64,000 bases of DNA from Burkholderia sp. Bp9142. Its GTDB lineage: Bacteria; Pseudomonadota; Gammaproteobacteria; Burkholderiales; Burkholderiaceae. Below the pieces are notes generated by a model. That model was given only the letters and a program-made list of their open reading frames with translations. It had not been told where the DNA came from and ran no database searches. The translations under genes and the position numbers were made by a program. Positions 34,679 through 44,148 of the stretch are shown in pieces. Numbering within the stretch: the stretch's first letter is position 1; every line of letters begins with the position of its first letter. The stretch covers positions 62,001 through 126,000 of the forward strand of contig NZ_QTPP01000006.1 of assembly GCF_003853415.1 (NCBI RefSeq), written 5' to 3'.

Positions 34679-35593
34679 ATGCGATTCGACGTCGAATTGC
34701 TTCTGCTCGCGCTGGCGCCCGTCTTCCTGCTGTGCATCGCGTGGGAGGCCTGGCACCTCGCCCGCACGCGTGCGCAGGACCCTGTCTATGCGTGGCGCGA
34801 CACGCTGTGCAATGCGGCGCTCGCGCTGATGCACCAGGGCGCCGACAAGCTCGCGTGGCTGTTCGTGATCCCCGTTTATGCGTACTGCTACGCACATTTC
34901 CGGCTGTTCACGTGGCACGACGGCTGGCTGTCGTTCGCCGTGCTGTTCGTCGGCCAGGATTTCCTCTACTACGTGTTCCACCGCGCGAGCCATCGCGTGC
35001 GCTGGCTGTGGGCCGCGCACGTCGTGCACCACTCGTCCGAGCGGATGAATTTCTCGACCGCGTTCCGGCAGAGCCTCATGTACCCCGTCGCGGGCATGTG
35101 GGCGTTCTGGCTGCCGCTCGCGTTGCTCGGCTTTCCGCCGCAGCAGATCGTCGGCGTCGTGCTGATCAACCTCGCGTTCCAGTTCTTCGTGCACACGCAG
35201 GCGATCGGCAAGCTCGGCTGGCTCGAATACGTGCTCAACACGCCGTCGATCCATCGCGCGCACCATGCGCGCAACCCGCGCTACATCGACCGCAATTACG
35301 CAGGTGTGCTCGTGATCTGGGACCGCCTGTTCGGCAGCTACGTCGAGGAGTCGCCCGACGATCCGCCGCAATACGGAATCGTCGAACCGCTCGGCTCGAA
35401 CAACCCGCTCGTCGCGACGTTTCACGAGTGGGTGTCGATGGCGGCCGACGCGTTGCGCATCGACGGATGGCGCAACAAGCTGCGTGCGATTTTCGGCCCG
35501 CCCGAATGGGCGAGCACTTATCATGCGCAGATCGCCGAGGCCGCAAACCACGATCCGCGCACCACGCCGCCTGCGGCCGTGCGCGACCAATAA
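34679..35593 (+). CDS. Sterol desaturase / fatty acid hydroxylase superfamily membrane protein
   Basis: The 304-residue protein has several membrane helices and the di-iron histidine boxes of the family: H-R-A-S-H-R near residue 100, H-V-V-H-H-S near 113 and H-R-A-H-H near 197. Such enzymes hydroxylate or desaturate lipids using oxygen. The start at 34679 is preceded by AAAGGAGGAG. The bacterial substrate (fatty acid, hopanoid or ornithine lipid) is not evident. A structured leader of about 150 bases precedes it. Confidence 0.88.
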   Translation: MRFDVELLLLALAPVFLLCIAWEAWHLARTRAQDPVYAWRDTLCNAALALMHQGADKLAWLFVIPVYAYCYAHFRLFTWHDGWLSFAVLFVGQDFLYYVFHRASHRVRWLWAAHVVHHSSERMNFSTAFRQSLMYPVAGMWAFWLPLALLGFPPQQIVGVVLINLAFQFFVHTQAIGKLGWLEYVLNTPSIHRAHHARNPRYIDRNYAGVLVIWDRLFGSYVEESPDDPPQYGIVEPLGSNNPLVATFHEWVSMAADALRIDGWRNKLRAIFGPPEWASTYHAQIAEAANHDPRTTPPAAVRDQ

Positions 35594-35677
35594 CCGCTTC
35601 AGCCAACGGCCGCCGCGCAGCCCGAACCTGAGCGGGCGAGCGCAACACATCGGGCCATATCTACGAGGAGATCATCG

Positions 35678-36805
35678 ATGCAGTCACGACAACCCACTCC
35701 GTCGCGCAACCGTCAACGCCTGCTGCGCACCGCGCAGGTCGCGATCGCGGGCGCCGCGCTCGCCCTGCTCGCCGCGTGCGGCGGCGGTGACGACAACAAC
35801 AACAGCGCGTCGAGCACGCCGCCGTCGGGTGTGAAGATGCAGATCGTGTCGTTCGGCGACAGCCTGTCGGACGCCGGCACCTACTCGCAGATCAAGCTCG
35901 GCTTCGGCGGCGGCCGCTTCACGACCAACCCCGGCCAGGTGTGGGCGCAGGACGTCGCGCAGTACTACGGCGACACGCTGCAGCCCGCGAACCAGGGCGG
36001 CTTCGGCATTCCGCTGCAGGCGACGGGCGGCCTCGGCTACGCGCAGGGCGGCTCGCGCGTGACGCAGCAGCCGGGCATCGGCCATGCGGACGCCAGCGTG
36101 CCGAACGCCGACTACGCGCAGGCCACGACGACGCCGATCGCCGACCAGGTCAAGCAGTACGTGACGCAGCACGGCAGCTTCACCGCCGGCCAGATCGTGC
36201 TGCTCAACGGCGGCGCGAACGACATCTTCTATCAGGTCGCGGCCCTGCAGGCGGGCGCCATCACGCCGGTGCAACTGCAGCAGAACATCGGCGCGGCCGC
36301 GCAGCAGCTCGCCGGCCTGGTCCAGCAGATCGTCGCGGCCGGCGCGACGCACGTGTTCGTGTCGAACGTGCCGGATATCGGCAGCACGCCGCTCGCGCTG
36401 CAAGGCGGCACGCAGACGACGCTCACGCAACTGTCGATGCTGTTCAACGGCACGCTCGCCGCCACGCTGCAGGCGCTCAAGGTCGACACGACCAAATACG
36501 TGCTGCTCGACACGTTCACGTGGCAGGACGGCATCCTCGCGAACTACCAGGCCAACGGCTTCTCGGTGTCGAACACCGATACCGCGTGCAACCTGAAGGC
36601 AATGGTCGCGGCCGCCACGCAATACGGCGTGGCAAACGCGTCTGCCTTCGGCTCGTCGCTGTTCTGCTCGCCGCAGACCTACACGACCGCGAACGCCGAC
36701 CAGACCTACATGTTCGCCGACACGGTCCACCCGACCACGCACCTGCACGCGCTGTTCGCCCAGTTCGCGCAGTCGAAGATCGCGGCGTCGGGCGTCGGCA
36801 AGTAA
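35678..36805 (+). CDS. GDSL/SGNH-family lipoprotein esterase
   Basis: The 375-residue protein has a long signal sequence with a lipobox L-L-A-A-C near residue 34, followed by a G-G-G-D-D-N-N-N-S spacer, so it is a predicted lipoprotein. The SGNH motifs are present: block I F-G-D-S-L-S-D-A-G near residue 60, block III G-G-A-N-D-I-F near 178, and block V D-T-V-H-P-T-T-H near 350. It should be an esterase or lipase exposed in the periplasm or on the cell surface. It follows the hydroxylase-family gene by 84 bases and ends at a strong terminator. Confidence 0.9.
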   Translation: MQSRQPTPSRNRQRLLRTAQVAIAGAALALLAACGGGDDNNNSASSTPPSGVKMQIVSFGDSLSDAGTYSQIKLGFGGGRFTTNPGQVWAQDVAQYYGDTLQPANQGGFGIPLQATGGLGYAQGGSRVTQQPGIGHADASVPNADYAQATTTPIADQVKQYVTQHGSFTAGQIVLLNGGANDIFYQVAALQAGAITPVQLQQNIGAAAQQLAGLVQQIVAAGATHVFVSNVPDIGSTPLALQGGTQTTLTQLSMLFNGTLAATLQALKVDTTKYVLLDTFTWQDGILANYQANGFSVSNTDTACNLKAMVAAATQYGVANASAFGSSLFCSPQTYTTANADQTYMFADTVHPTTHLHALFAQFAQSKIAASGVGK

Positions 36806-36830
36806 GCCGCCCACCACGCGCCCAAACGAA

Positions 36831-36863
36831 AACGCCCGACCGGTTCGCCGGTCGGGCGTTGTT
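36831..36863. terminator. Terminator between the GDSL esterase gene and tsaC
   Basis: AACGCCCGACCGG, loop TTCG and CCGGTCGGGCGTT form a perfect 13-bp stem with a stable tetraloop, followed by GTTT on the plus strand and preceded by an A-rich stretch. It can serve both convergent transcripts. Confidence 0.85.
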
Positions 36864-36917
36864 TCATGCTCGGGGAAGGATAGCCGGCACGGCGGCCGCC
36901 GCATCAGCCCCGCACGT

Positions 36918-37946
36918 TCATTTGATCGCTTCGAACGCCGCGGCCGCACGGCCGAGCCGGTCGTTGACCGCGATCCATTCGACGGTTTCCGGCAGCTTCT
37001 CGACGAGGATGCGTGCGACCTGCGCGCGATCGAGCGCACGCAGCATCCCGTACAGGTCGCGCGCATACGCCTGCGGATCTTCCGGCGCCGCGACGAAATG
37101 CACGCCGTCGGCCTGCGCCCAGCGTCCCGCGCGCGATGCACGGGCGACGAGCGCGACGCGTTCGCCGTCGGTCTGCGCGGCCGCGAGCAGCGGCTCGAGC
37201 GCATCGAACGGCAGCAGCGCGAGCGGCGTGCGCGGCGCGTAATGCGCCTTCAGCGTGCCGGACGCGCGCGGCGCGGTCGCATCGCTGCCGTCGGGCAGCC
37301 GCGGCGCGCGGCCGAGCACGTCGGCGATCTGCTGCGGCGTCACGTGGCCCGGGCGCAGCAGCGCCGGGAAGCCGCGCGACAGGTCGAGAATCGTCGATTC
37401 GATGCCGACTTCGGACGGACCACCGTCGAGCACGCATACCGTGTCGCCGAATTCGTCGCGCACGTGCTGCGCGGTGGTCGGGCTCACATGGCCGAAGCGG
37501 TTCGCGGACGGCGCGGCGACACCGCCGTGGCCGCCGCGCCGCGCGCTGAACGCGGCAAGCAGCGCCTGTGCGACCGGATGCGACGGGCAGCGCAGGCCGA
37601 CCGAATCCTGCCCACCGCTCACGGCGTCGGGAATGCGCGCATGGCGCTTCAGGATCAGCGTCAGCGGGCCCGGCCAGAACGCATCGATCAGCGCCCGCGC
37701 ATCGGCCGGCAGATCGTCGGCCCAGTAGCCCGGGTCGCCGCCGGGCGGCAGATGCACGATCACCGGATGGTTCGCCGGGCGCCCTTTCGCCGCGTAGATG
37801 CGCGCGACGGCCTCGGGATTCGCCGCGTCGCCGCCGAGCCCGTACACGGTTTCGGTCGGGAACGCGACGAGCTGCCCGGCGTCGAGCAGCGCGGCGGCCG
37901 CGTCGATCTGCGCGGGCGTCACGGAGTTCGGGAGATCGATGGACAT
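36918..37946 (-). CDS. tsaC: L-threonylcarbamoyladenylate synthase (Sua5/YrdC/TsaC)
   Basis: The 342-residue protein is the long Sua5 form: an N-terminal YrdC domain (residues 1-205, with F-P-T-E-T-V-Y-G-L-G near 30 and K-G-R-P near 54) joined to a C-terminal Sua5 domain (about 235-342). It makes threonylcarbamoyl-AMP, the precursor of the universal t6A37 tRNA modification. It lies 11 bases after purK on the same strand, a common arrangement, and is probably expressed from the purine operon. Confidence 0.94.
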   Translation of the reverse strand: MSIDLPNSVTPAQIDAAAALLDAGQLVAFPTETVYGLGGDAANPEAVARIYAAKGRPANHPVIVHLPPGGDPGYWADDLPADARALIDAFWPGPLTLILKRHARIPDAVSGGQDSVGLRCPSHPVAQALLAAFSARRGGHGGVAAPSANRFGHVSPTTAQHVRDEFGDTVCVLDGGPSEVGIESTILDLSRGFPALLRPGHVTPQQIADVLGRAPRLPDGSDATAPRASGTLKAHYAPRTPLALLPFDALEPLLAAAQTDGERVALVARASRAGRWAQADGVHFVAAPEDPQAYARDLYGMLRALDRAQVARILVEKLPETVEWIAVNDRLGRAAAAFEAIK

Positions 37947-37957
37947 CGGCTGACGCC

Positions 37958-39154
37958 TCAGTCGAGCGGCACGCGCAGCAGCTGCGCGCACGCGGTGGCG
38001 GCGGCGACGGCGTCGTCGCGCGTCTCGGCCGTGAAGTTCACGTGGCCCATCTTGCGGCCGACGCGCGCTTCTTCCTTGCCGTACAGGTGCAGGTGCGCGG
38101 CCGGCATCGCGGCGACCGTGTCCCACGGCGGCGTGACGGCATCCGCCGCCGCACCGTGCGGGAACCACACGTCGCCGAGGATGTTCAGCATCGCGGCCGG
38201 CGAATGCTGGCGCGGGTTGCCGAGCGGCATGCGCGTCATCGCGCGCACCTGCTGCTCGAACTGGCTCGTTGCGCACGCATCGACGGTGTAGTGGCCGGAG
38301 TTGTGCGGGCGCGGCGCCATTTCGTTCGCGACGAACGAGCCGTCTTCCAGCACGAAGAATTCGACGCACAGCACGCCGACGTAGCCGAGCGTATCGGCGA
38401 TCCGGACGGCCGCCTGCTGCGCCTCTTCGACACGCGCGGCATCGGCGGCCGGCGCCGGCACGACGGTCAGCGCGAGGATGCCGTCGTAATGCACGTTCTG
38501 CGCGAGCGGGAATGCGGCCGAGCGGCCGTCCGCGCCGCGCGCGATCAGCGCGGACACTTCGTATTTCAGCGGCAGGCGCTTTTCGAGCACGCACGGCACG
38601 CCGCCCAGCGACGCATGCGCGGCGCGCGCTTCCCGCGCGGTACTTACGCGCACCTGGCCCTTGCCGTCGTAGCCGAGGCGCGCGGTCTTCAGGATGCCCG
38701 GCAGCACCGCGTCGAGCGCGGCATCGTCGAGCGCGGCGAGCGCCGCCGCCGATTCGATCACGACGTGCGGGGCGACCGGCACGCCGGACGCCTCGATGAA
38801 GCGCTTCTCCGCAATCCGGTCCTGCGCGACCGCGACGCAGCGGCCGGCCGGCGCGACGAACGTCGTGCGCGCGAGGAAATCGAGGCTCGCGGCCGGCACG
38901 TTCTCGAATTCCGTCGACACGGCATCGCACAGTCCGGCCAGCTCGGCGAGCGCGGCTTCGTCGTCGTAGGCCGCGCGCAGGTGGCGATCGGCGACCGCGC
39001 CGGCGGGGCTCGTCGGGTCGGGATCGAGCACGGCGACGCGATAGCCCATCGACTGGGCGGCAAAGCAGAACATGCGGCCGAGCTGGCCACCGCCGACCAT
39101 GCCCAGCCACGCGCCGGGCAGGATCGGGGAAACGGAATCAGGAGTTGCGGTCAT
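37958..39154 (-). CDS. purK: N5-carboxyaminoimidazole ribonucleotide synthase
   Basis: A 398-residue ATP-grasp enzyme. The N-terminus has [11 protein letters not shown] near residue 18. The central region has [12 protein letters not shown] near 157, and the end of the ATP-grasp domain has [12 protein letters not shown] near 270. It uses ATP and bicarbonate to carboxylate AIR in de novo purine synthesis, passing N5-CAIR to PurE. It lies 88 bases after purE. Confidence 0.95.
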   Translation of the reverse strand: MTATPDSVSPILPGAWLGMVGGGQLGRMFCFAAQSMGYRVAVLDPDPTSPAGAVADRHLRAAYDDEAALAELAGLCDAVSTEFENVPAASLDFLARTTFVAPAGRCVAVAQDRIAEKRFIEASGVPVAPHVVIESAAALAALDDAALDAVLPGILKTARLGYDGKGQVRVSTAREARAAHASLGGVPCVLEKRLPLKYEVSALIARGADGRSAAFPLAQNVHYDGILALTVVPAPAADAARVEEAQQAAVRIADTLGYVGVLCVEFFVLEDGSFVANEMAPRPHNSGHYTVDACATSQFEQQVRAMTRMPLGNPRQHSPAAMLNILGDVWFPHGAAADAVTPPWDTVAAMPAAHLHLYGKEEARVGRKMGHVNFTAETRDDAVAAATACAQLLRVPLD

Positions 39155-39242
39155 GTCAGTGGTCGGTCGCGGCGGGCGCAGCCCGCCGCAGTGGGGAAGA
39201 TCAGACGGCCGCTGGAATGGCAGTGCGGCCGCCGGTGCGCCG

Positions 39243-39764
39243 TCATGCCAGCGGCGGCAGCACCATCGCGTGCGCGGCTTCGTTCTGGCGCACGCGGAAC
39301 GCGGCGAGCCGGTTCGCATAGTCGACCGACGTGCCGGACAGGATCGACACCGCGAACAGCGCGGCATTCGCGGCGCCGGCCTCGCCGATCGCGAACGTCG
39401 CGACCGGCACGCCCTTCGGCATCTGCACGATCGAGTGCAGCGAATCGACGCCCTTCAGGTACTTGCTCGCGACCGGCACGCCAAGCACCGGCACCGTGGT
39501 TTTCGCGGCCAGCATGCCGGGCAGGTGCGCGGCACCGCCGGCGCCCGCGATGATCGCGCGCAGCCCGCGCTCGCGCGCCTTCTCCGCATAGTCGAACATC
39601 TCGTCGGGCATCCGGTGCGCGGACACGACCTTCGCCTCGTACGGCACGCCGAATTCCTGCAGGATCGCGACCGCGTTCTTCATCACGTCCCAGTCGGAAC
39701 TCGAACCCATCAGCACGCCGACGAGCGGCGCGCTGTGCGTGTGGGCAGTCTGAATGTCATTCAT
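39243..39764 (-). CDS. purE: N5-carboxyaminoimidazole ribonucleotide mutase
   Basis: The 173-residue class I PurE has the signature G-S-S-S-D-W near residue 20, S-A-H-R-M-P near 48 and A-G-G-A-A-H-L-P-G near 76. It converts N5-CAIR to CAIR. The start at 39764 follows a weak AGGAA. It sits between purC and purK, and a stable hairpin occupies the gap after purC. Confidence 0.95.
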   Translation of the reverse strand: MNDIQTAHTHSAPLVGVLMGSSSDWDVMKNAVAILQEFGVPYEAKVVSAHRMPDEMFDYAEKARERGLRAIIAGAGGAAHLPGMLAAKTTVPVLGVPVASKYLKGVDSLHSIVQMPKGVPVATFAIGEAGAANAALFAVSILSGTSVDYANRLAAFRVRQNEAAHAMVLPPLA

Positions 39765-39780
39765 TTCGTGGGTTCCTGTC

Positions 39781-39814
39781 GACCAGAGTTAGTGCTTCAG
39801 CACTTACTCTGGTC
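39781..39814. repeat. Long inverted repeat in the purC-purE gap
   Basis: GACCAGAGTTAGTGC (39781-39795) and GCACTTACTCTGGTC (39800-39814) pair over 15 bases with one mismatch around the loop TTCA. No T run follows on the minus strand, so it is not a standard terminator. It may process or stabilise the purC-purE-purK message, or be a dispersed genomic repeat. Confidence 0.7.
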
Positions 39815-39829
39815 CCATGCAAAGCTCGC

Positions 39830-40720
39830 TCAGGCAAGCGGCTGGCCGGTGATGCGCTCGAGCGCTTCCTGGTACTTCGCGGCCGTCTTCTCGACGACGT
39901 CGGCCGGCAGCGCCGGCGCCGGTGCGGTCTTGCCCCACGGCTGCGCCTCGAGCCAGTCGCGCACGAACTGCTTGTCGAACGACGGCGGGTTGGTGCCGAC
40001 CTGATACTGGTCGGCCGGCCAGAAGCGCGACGAATCGGCGGTCAGCACTTCGTCCATCAGGTACAGCTTGCCGTGGTTGTCGAGGCCGAATTCGAACTTC
40101 GTGTCGGCGATGATGATGCCGCGCGTCGCCGCGTAGTCGGCCGCTTCCTTGTAGAGCTTGATCGAGATGTCGCGGATCGTCGCGGCCAGCTCGGTGCCGA
40201 TGCGGCGCTCGGTTTCCTCGAACGTGATGTTCTCGTCGTGCTCGCCGAGCTCGGCCTTCGCGGCCGGCGTGAAGATCGGCTCGGGCAGCTTCTGCGCGTT
40301 CTGCAGGCCTTCCGGCAACTGCACGCCGCACACGGCGCCCGACGCCTGGTATTCCTTCCAGCCACTGCCTGCCAGGTAGCCGCGCACGACCGCCTCGATC
40401 ATGATCGGCTCGAGGCGCTTGACGACCGCGGCGCGACCCTTGACCTGCTCGACCTCGTCGGCCGCGACGACCGCTTCCGGCGCATCGCCCGTCAGGTGGT
40501 TCGGCACGATGTGCGCGAGCTTGTCGAACCAGAAGTTCGCCATCTGGTTCAGCACGCGGCCCTTGTTCGGAATCGGCTCGCCCATGATCACGTCGAATGC
40601 CGACAGGCGATCGGTCGTGACGATCAGGAGCTTGTCGTTGCCGACCGCGTAGTTGTCGCGGACCTTGCCGCGACCGAGGAGCGGCAGCGAGCGGAGCGTG
40701 GATTCGTAAAGGGTAGACAT
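39830..40720 (-). CDS. purC: Phosphoribosylaminoimidazole-succinocarboxamide synthase
   Basis: The 296-residue SAICAR synthase carries G-R-G-K-V-R-D-N-Y near residue 16, D-R-L-S-A-F-D near 38 and the late signature E-F-G-L-D near 215. It joins CAIR and aspartate in purine synthesis. The ATG at 40720 gives the normal N-terminus M-S-T-L-Y-E-S. It is the first purine gene of the block, and its promoter should lie downstream of the fbaA terminator at 40744-40788. Confidence 0.95.
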   Translation of the reverse strand: MSTLYESTLRSLPLLGRGKVRDNYAVGNDKLLIVTTDRLSAFDVIMGEPIPNKGRVLNQMANFWFDKLAHIVPNHLTGDAPEAVVAADEVEQVKGRAAVVKRLEPIMIEAVVRGYLAGSGWKEYQASGAVCGVQLPEGLQNAQKLPEPIFTPAAKAELGEHDENITFEETERRIGTELAATIRDISIKLYKEAADYAATRGIIIADTKFEFGLDNHGKLYLMDEVLTADSSRFWPADQYQVGTNPPSFDKQFVRDWLEAQPWGKTAPAPALPADVVEKTAAKYQEALERITGQPLA

Positions 40721-40743
40721 CGTCTTTTCGCAGATAAGGAGCC

Positions 40744-40788
40744 AAACAAAAAGGGAAACGCCGTTCCCCGCGGCAGGCGGGAACGGCG
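40744..40788 (-). terminator. Terminator of fbaA
   Basis: CGCCGTTCCC (40759-40768) and GGGAACGGCG (40779-40788) form a perfect 10-bp stem. On the minus strand it is followed by a tract rich in T (positions 40758 down to 40744). It separates the glycolytic genes from purC. Confidence 0.75.
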
Positions 40789-40952
40789 GTCTTGCAATGC
40801 ATCGGCGAACCGGAGGGCGTCGAGCCCGTCGGCTGCCGGCCGGCCCTCGTTCGGCCGGACGGAACGGCTGCCGGGGCCGGATCGGAACCGGCACCCGGGC
40901 GGCCAGCCCCGGCCCCGCGGCAGAACCGGGCGGGGGCAATCGTACTACAGTC

Positions 40953-42017
40953 TTACCGCACGACCTGCGCGAGCGCGCCGGACTTGTACTGTTCGGCGAT
41001 CTTGTCGAGCGACACCGGCTTGATCTTCGCGGCCTGGCCTTCGCAGCCGAACGCGAGGAAGCGGTCGACGCACACCTTCTTCGCCGCTTCGCGCGCGGGC
41101 TTCAGGTAGTCGCGCGGATCGAACTTGCCCGGGTTCTCGAACAGGTAGCGGCGGATCGCGCCGGTGATCGCGAGACGCAGGTCGGTGTCGATGTTGATCT
41201 TGCGCACGCCGTGCTTGATGCCTTCCTGGATTTCCTCGACCGGCACGCCGTAGGTTTCCTTCATGTCGCCGCCGAATTCGCGGATCTCGGCCAGCAACTC
41301 CTGCGGCACCGACGACGAACCGTGCATCACCAGGTGCGTGTTCGGGATGCGTGCGTGGATTTCCTTGATGCGCTGGATCGACAGGATGTCGCCCGTCGGC
41401 TTCTTCGAGAACTTGTACGCGCCGTGCGACGTGCCGATCGCGATCGCGAGCGCGTCACACTGCGTGAGCTTCACGAAGTCGGCTGCCTGCTCCGGATCGG
41501 TCAGCAGCTGCTCGCGGGTCATCGTGCCTTCCGCGCCGTGGCCGTCTTCCTTGTCGCCCTTCATCGTCTCGAGCGAGCCGAGCACGCCGAGTTCGGCTTC
41601 GACCGTCACGCCGATCGAGTGCGCCATCTCGACGACCTTGCGCGACACGTCGACGTTGTATTCGTACGAGGCGACCGTCTTGCCGTCGGCTTCGAGCGAA
41701 CCGTCCATCATCACGCTGGTGAAGCCGCTGCGGATCGCGGCCATGCAAACCGCCGGCGACTGGCCGTGGTCCTGGTGCATCACGACCGGGATGTGCGGAT
41801 ACGACTCGACCGCTGCTTCGATCAGGTGGCGCAGGAACGGCTCGCCCGCGTACTTACGGGCGCCGGCCGATGCCTGCATGATCACGGGCGCGCCGACCTG
41901 ATCCGCCGCCGCCATGATCGCCTGGACCTGCTCCAGGTTGTTCACGTTGAAGGCCGGCAGGCCGTAACCGTGCTCTGCCGCATGGTCCAGCAATTGACGC
42001 ATTGATACGAGAGGCAT
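40953..42017 (-). CDS. fbaA: Class II fructose-1,6-bisphosphate aldolase
   Basis: A 354-residue zinc-dependent aldolase. Zinc ligands are visible as H-Q-D-H near residue 81, and the glycolytic class II pattern includes [10 protein letters not shown] near 98, G-T-S-H-G-A-Y-K near 198 and H-G-S-S-S-V-P near 235. The C-terminal N-I-D-T-D is typical of the CbbA/Fba group. It cleaves fructose-1,6-bisphosphate. It lies downstream of pyk on the same strand but is separated from it by the pyk terminator. Confidence 0.95.
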   Translation of the reverse strand: MPLVSMRQLLDHAAEHGYGLPAFNVNNLEQVQAIMAAADQVGAPVIMQASAGARKYAGEPFLRHLIEAAVESYPHIPVVMHQDHGQSPAVCMAAIRSGFTSVMMDGSLEADGKTVASYEYNVDVSRKVVEMAHSIGVTVEAELGVLGSLETMKGDKEDGHGAEGTMTREQLLTDPEQAADFVKLTQCDALAIAIGTSHGAYKFSKKPTGDILSIQRIKEIHARIPNTHLVMHGSSSVPQELLAEIREFGGDMKETYGVPVEEIQEGIKHGVRKINIDTDLRLAITGAIRRYLFENPGKFDPRDYLKPAREAAKKVCVDRFLAFGCEGQAAKIKPVSLDKIAEQYKSGALAQVVR

Positions 42018-42427
42018 TGTGGAACTCCTTGGAATGAAAACCGGTGCGCCCTGACGCCGGCGCGGCGCTCGCTCCCCGTCCAGACCGGGGCGGCACGGCG
42101 CGGCTGAGCGTCGAATAGCCGCATTTTATCGCGAAGCGCCTCCGATTCCGACCGCCCGGTGGCGCGTACTCGCATTTTGTTACCTTCGCACGGCACAATG
42201 CGGGCAAAAAACAGAAAAAAAGCCGCGCGGGGTATCGGACCCCGCGCGGCTTTCGTCAAAAAACGGTGCCTGATCAGCTCGGGCGGCCGGCCGGCGGACC
42301 GGCCAGGTGCACGCCGGCGCTCTCGAGAAAACGCCGGGCCGCCCCAAGTTTTCCGCCCCGCAGGAAGTCCTCTTGGGGGATGCCCCCCTCGGGGGGCCTG
42401 GCGCGAAGCGACAGGTTCGGGGGGCGC
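42018..42427 (-). other. pyk-fbaA intergenic region with structured 3' element
   Basis: The 410-bp gap holds no gene. From the pyk side it contains a roughly 100-base element at 42302-42402 closed by GCCAGG/CCTGGC, then the pyk terminator at 42210-42253, then GC-rich DNA that must carry the fbaA promoter. Inside the element, CCCCAAG (42342-42348) pairs with CTTGGGG (42372-42378), and GCCCCC (42382-42387) pairs with GGGGGC (42392-42397). Confidence 0.65.
42210..42253 (-). terminator. Terminator of pyk
   Basis: AAAGCCGCGCGGGGT (42219-42233) and ACCCCGCGCGGCTTT (42239-42253) form a perfect 15-bp stem with a five-base loop, followed on the minus strand by a run of seven T residues. It is the strongest terminator in the window. 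Confidence 0.92.
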
Positions 42428-43864
42428 TCAATAATGCTCGCCGACCCGCACGATCTTCAGCGTATTGGTACCGCCCGCCTGCCCCATCGGCTCGCCGACG
42501 GTCAGCACGACCATGTCGCCGTGCTGCACATAGCCCTGCTTGACGACGATCTCGAGCGCCGCCTGCAGCGCGGAGTCGCGGTCGCTGTTGAAGTCGACGT
42601 GCAGCGGCGTCACGTTGCGGTACAGCGCCATCGTGCGCTCGCTGCCGACGCGCGACGTCAGCGCGAAGATCGGCACGTGCGTGTAGTGACGCGACATCCA
42701 CAGCGCGGTCGCGCCCGATTCGGTCAGCGCGACGATCGCCTTCGCACCCAGGTGATAGGCGGTGAACAGCGCGCCCATCGCGATCGACTGGTCGATCCGC
42801 GTGAACGTGCGATCGAGGAAGTCCTTGTCCAGCTCGACGTGCTCGGACTTTTCCGCCTCGACGCACACGGCCGCCATCGTCTCGATCGTGACGACCGGGT
42901 ACTTGCCGGCGGCCGTCTCGGCCGACAGCATCACCGCGTCGGTACCGTCGAGCACCGCGTTCGCGACGTCCGACACTTCCGCGCGGGTCGGCACGGGCGC
43001 GTGGATCATCGATTCCATCATCTGCGTCGCGGTGATCACGAGCTTGTTCGACTCGCGCGCCATGCGGATCATGCGCTTTTGCAGCGCCGGCACCGCCGCG
43101 TTGCCGACCTCCACCGCGAGGTCGCCGCGCGCGACCATGATGCCGTCGGACGCGTCGAGGATGCTCTGCAGCGCCGGAATCGCCTCCGCGCGCTCGATCT
43201 TCGCGATCATCTTCGGCTTGATGCCGTAAGGCGCGCCCGCGATGTTCGCGAGCTGGCGCGCCATTTCCATGTCGGTCGCGTTCTTCGGGAACGACACCGC
43301 GACGAGATCCGCGCCGAGCGACATCGCCGTGCGAATGTCCTCCATGTCCTTCGCGGTCAGCGCGGGCGCCGACAGGCCGCCGCCCTGGCGGTTGATCCCC
43401 TTGTTGTTCGACAGCTCGCCGCCCACCTTGACGACCGTGTGGATCTCCTCGCCGAGCACGCGCTCGACGGTCAGCACGATCAGGCCGTCGTTCAGCAGCA
43501 GCAGGTCGCCCGGCTTCAGGTCGCGCGGCAGTTCCTTGTAGTCGAGGCCGACCCGCTCGTCGTTGCCGAGCTCGCAGCCCGCGTCGAGGATGAAGGCCTG
43601 GCCCGGCACGAGCGTCGTCTTGCCGCTCTCGAACTTGCCGACGCGGATCTTCGGGCCCTGGAGGTCGGCCATGATCGCGATCTCGCGGCCGACCCTGCGG
43701 GCGGCCTCGCGCACCATCTCGGCGCGCTGGCGGTGATCGTCGGCCGTACCGTGCGAAAAATTGAGCCGCACGACGTCGAGGCCCGCCTGCATCATCTGCA
43801 GCAGAATCTCCGGCGAACTGGAAGCCGGGCCGATCGTGGCGACTATCTTGGTGGCGCGCTGCAT
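42428..43864 (-). CDS. pyk: Pyruvate kinase
   Basis: The 478-residue protein has the family motifs R-L-N-F-S-H-G near residue 34, the active-site signature I-M-V-A-R-G-D-L-A-V-E near 240 (with the catalytic Lys in M-I-A-K-I-E-R near 218), and a C-terminal allosteric domain. It makes pyruvate and ATP from phosphoenolpyruvate. The ATG at 43864 follows AGGAG and gives M-Q-R-A-T-K-I-V-A-T. It lies 284 bases after pgk. Confidence 0.95.
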   Translation of the reverse strand: MQRATKIVATIGPASSSPEILLQMMQAGLDVVRLNFSHGTADDHRQRAEMVREAARRVGREIAIMADLQGPKIRVGKFESGKTTLVPGQAFILDAGCELGNDERVGLDYKELPRDLKPGDLLLLNDGLIVLTVERVLGEEIHTVVKVGGELSNNKGINRQGGGLSAPALTAKDMEDIRTAMSLGADLVAVSFPKNATDMEMARQLANIAGAPYGIKPKMIAKIERAEAIPALQSILDASDGIMVARGDLAVEVGNAAVPALQKRMIRMARESNKLVITATQMMESMIHAPVPTRAEVSDVANAVLDGTDAVMLSAETAAGKYPVVTIETMAAVCVEAEKSEHVELDKDFLDRTFTRIDQSIAMGALFTAYHLGAKAIVALTESGATALWMSRHYTHVPIFALTSRVGSERTMALYRNVTPLHVDFNSDRDSALQAALEIVVKQGYVQHGDMVVLTVGEPMGQAGGTNTLKIVRVGEHY

Positions 43865-44148
43865 GAAACTCCTCATCTGGATCAAGGTGGATGCGCTGGG
43901 TGAAACGCTGCGAGAGCCGGAATCGGCGGGCCCAGCGGCGGCCGTTCCGGAGGGCGTGCCGGTGCTTGCGCCCGGCATCGCTTTGTTCTGAATCCCGTGG
44001 TGCTGCACGGCCGCGTCGCCGGCGGCCGCCGGTGCGCGCGGGGTCGAGTTCGCCCGCGCGGGCGCGCGTTTGCGCTTGCCCGCGCCGGCCGGCTGCTCCG
44101 CTTTCGCGGAGCGCGCGGCCCTCGTCACCCCTGCGCGCGCCGCCACGC

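Noticed and set aside
40953..42017. The class II aldolase considered as the catalytic partner of the PF08013 protein
   Set aside because: It lies 31 kb away in a glycolytic cluster and has the Fba/CbbA pattern rather than GatY/KbaY.
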